In this document: positions 61,814 through 64,000 of the stretch, in pieces
Layout: each line of letters starts with the position of its first letter
Numbering within the stretch: the first letter of the stretch is position 1
From: Struthidea cinerea
Lineage: Eukaryota; Chordata; Aves; Passeriformes; Corcoracidae
Assembly: GCA_013397865.1 (NCBI GenBank)
Contig: VZTI01000687.1
Location: forward strand, 786,241-850,240
Length of the DNA stretch: 64,000 nucleotides
Direction of reading: 5' to 3'
The notes under the pieces: generated by a model
What the model was told of the DNA's origin: nothing
The model's database searches: none
The model's input: the letters and a program-made list of their open reading frames with translations, nothing else
Program-made: the position numbers and the translations under genes

Positions 61814-63748
61814 TAACTTAAATCATGTAGTACTGAAACTACTAGAAAAAAGCAGAGTAAGAGAAACTAAAGGAGCCTTAGCTTCAGCCATTCAAAATAG
61901 ACAAAGTTTCTTCTTTTCATAATGTAAAGAATCCCGAGTATATCGCAGTAACAGGAATAAATTCTTACAACAGAATATACAAAAACATTTTGAAATTTTT
62001 TAATCTACTGATTCATTTTAATATAAACACAGGAATTTCTTTAGGAATAATTTATACACAGCAAGTCTTTTTATGTAATAAATTGGCCATGTTATTGTTT
62101 CATTTTCTCTTAAAAAAATTTAAACAAGAAAAATTGGAAAATGTATTTGCAACTGCATCCATTCCTTAGCACTTTCTAGTTTTGTTTTTGTCCCAGAGGT
62201 AGACAAACTCTGGCCAATCCTTTCATCTCAAACCTCACTGGTTCAGAAAACAGAAGAAGTGAAAGGTGTCCCTGTCCACAGCAGAGGGGGTGAATCTTCA
62301 ATATTCTTAAATAACAATAAATAGGGACCCTGCCTTACTCATTTCAACAAAGCTTCCAATGGTACTCAACAGCTTTAGAGGCTGCATACAAACATTTATA
62401 GAGATAAGAAATTTGCAAAGAGCTCTTCAATAGCAGTTACGAAAACCATCTTCCCTCTTTCCCTTACGCAGTCGCATCCTTCAAAGCACAAGGCCCCCGT
62501 GGCGCAGGCGCTGAGCGGCCCCGGAGAGCCTGGGGAGCAGCAAACCCTGCTCTGTTTCCCCAACCAGTGAGGTTCTTGTTATCCATGAACGTAACTGCCC
62601 TAGACAGTAAAGTGAAATGACCAGGTAAGATGATCCCACCCCAACCAGAGGGCTCTGGAAGACCAGGATACTGAAGATACAGAACATTTTCCCAACTCCT
62701 TTTCTCACTCGCTGTATACTGGGTCACAAAGCTTGGGCGGGACGGGGGAGAGGGACAAGCCATGAATTGGACAAGTCAGCGATTCCTTTTTGGCATATTG
62801 TAAAGCTAACTAGTAACTGGTACCATGGAAAAACTGATCACAGACAGACACGCCCACACACAGACACAGAAAAGTGCCCTTAAATTATATTTTAGGCATT
62901 TATAAACTACAAACATTTTATAAAATTATTCTATGTACTTACAAAATGCAATGAAACATTTAATTAGTTCTTGTAAACCAGATCTTCGTCAACTGACTAC
63001 CCGTAATCTACTGGACTTTAAGCCCTATTGAAAATGCTAATTAATGGTTACTAATCAACGGAACGCATACCCAAAAAAAATATATGAGCACACACGCATA
63101 TGCACACACACAAACTAGTGAAGTCCTAAGGTACTTGCAAAACAGGCCGACTGTAGGTGAGACAGATCCGCACAGGCCGATGACCAACCACTGTCACGTT
63201 CCTGGTAAGGAATTTACCGCTCCAGCTGCAAAGTCCAGAGATTTATTTACAAGTACCAACGATGAGAATTGTGACACCTGAGCGCTGATGCTGTCCCACA
63301 GATTACGCTCAGGATACTACCTCAAACTTCTGCCAAGCCCTGTGTCTCTGTAAATCCCCATTGCTGCGTCCTTTGTTTTCAGGTGTCTCCCCACAAACTC
63401 CTCCATGCTGACCTACCCGGCTGCTCCATGTCAGAGGCTGTTCAGCATCTCTGAGCAACCAGTTCTGAACCAAGGTGTCCTTCAAAGCCCTCCTGCCTAC
63501 TTGAGTTCTGTATCTTCAGCACCCCTGGCCACTTGTGTTGTTTCTACATATCATTCTTCAATCCTTGTCTGCACATCGACTCATGGGTTAAGTTGCAATA
63601 TCTGGCTTTATCACTGGTTAGTAAGGAGTGGATCCCTTGCACCTTCCTCCACTGTTGTTCAGCCCAGTGATTGAATACACGGTTGACAAACAAAATAAGA
63701 GTAACAGGAAACAAGTGTTACTCATACTAATGGAATGAAAAGGGTTTA

Positions 63749-63820
63749 AATATATATATATATCTATATTATAGATATACATATGCAGATATATATATGT
63801 ATATATAGATATATATGTAT
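63749..63820 (+). repeat. TATA-rich microsatellite
   Basis: About 70 nt of interrupted TA repeat with ATAGATAT interruptions, able to fold on itself. It lies in the candidate minus-strand 3' UTR. Confidence 0.9.
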
Positions 63821-64000
63821 GGAGTTACACCAATAATAGGAGTGTTGTTCACTGTACCGAACACCCCTCAGCAGCTCCCAGAGGGCCTGACAGCAGCCCC
63901 CTCTGGTCACCAGTTGTCCTGGGAAAACTGGGCTTTCTTTCCTTTGTTTTAAGAGACCAAGAGGAACATCAGTGCGGCCGTGCCTGGAACCACACAGTAC

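Larger units (their letters stand above)
61790..64000 (-). other. Candidate 3' UTR of a minus-strand gene entering from the right (IGF1R by synteny)
   Basis: A minus-strand AATAAA at 61813-61808 is followed by a GT-rich element (GCCTGTTTGTGATTTTGTTG), as at a real poly(A) site. The next 2.2 kb carry no coding exon. On the minus strand there is an 8-mer miR-7 site (GTCTTCCA at 62663-62656) and a 7-mer let-7 site (CTACCTC at 62202-62196); IGF1R is a known target of both. In human, PGPEP1L and IGF1R are tail to tail, and the same arrangement is predicted here. No IGF1R coding sequence is visible, so the gene name is inference. Confidence 0.35.

Noticed and set aside
1..64000. tRNA genes, CRISPR arrays, operons, phage or toxin-antitoxin systems
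   Set aside because: No tRNA B-box-like sequence or regularly spaced repeats were found on reading through. The gene structure is spliced and vertebrate, so prokaryotic systems do not apply.

Overview
This is a vertebrate nuclear genomic window, most likely from a bird. Coding sequence is sparse and split into short exons with GT/AG junctions. The only recognisable interspersed repeats are CR1 retroposon tails, with the typical avian 3' end (AATCATAGAATGG... read in antisense). No mammalian SINE/LINE sequence is seen, and there is one GC-rich CpG island in otherwise AT-rich DNA. The order does not correspond to any prokaryotic system: there are no operons, CRISPR arrays or insertion sequences.

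Two complete protein-coding genes can be assembled exon by exon, and every splice phase agrees. On the minus strand, FAM169B runs from a CpG-island start at 44886 down to a stop at 8746: nine coding exons, 1140 nt, 379 residues. It is a FAM169-family protein whose central exons carry a GNAT-type R-x-x-G-x-G segment. On the plus strand, PGPEP1L runs from 49643 to 60312: five coding exons, 660 nt, 219 residues. It is a pyroglutamyl-peptidase-I-like protein with the Glu-Cys-His catalytic set in place (E85, C147, H166).

Layout: 1-8.58 kb is flank downstream of FAM169B with no supportable gene. 8.58-44.9 kb is FAM169B, with long introns holding four CR1 fragments and several unexplained short repeats. 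44.56-45.08 kb is the CpG island and likely FAM169B promoter. 45.1-49.6 kb is the head-to-head spacer, with an assembly gap at 45328-45460 and one unexplained exon-like minus-strand ORF. 49.6-60.5 kb is PGPEP1L. 60.5-64 kb has no coding exon, but 61.8-64 kb looks like the 3' UTR of a minus-strand gene. By synteny that gene would be IGF1R; this is an inference and no IGF1R coding sequence lies in the window.

FAM169B and PGPEP1L together identify the region homologous to human 15q26.3 (avian chromosome 10 by established synteny, recalled and not checked). The head-to-head arrangement here differs from the human order as I recall it. No exotic or undescribed system was found. The most useful leads are the candidate extra exon beside the CpG island, the probably false assembly gap, two unexplained short duplications, and the GNAT signature in FAM169B.
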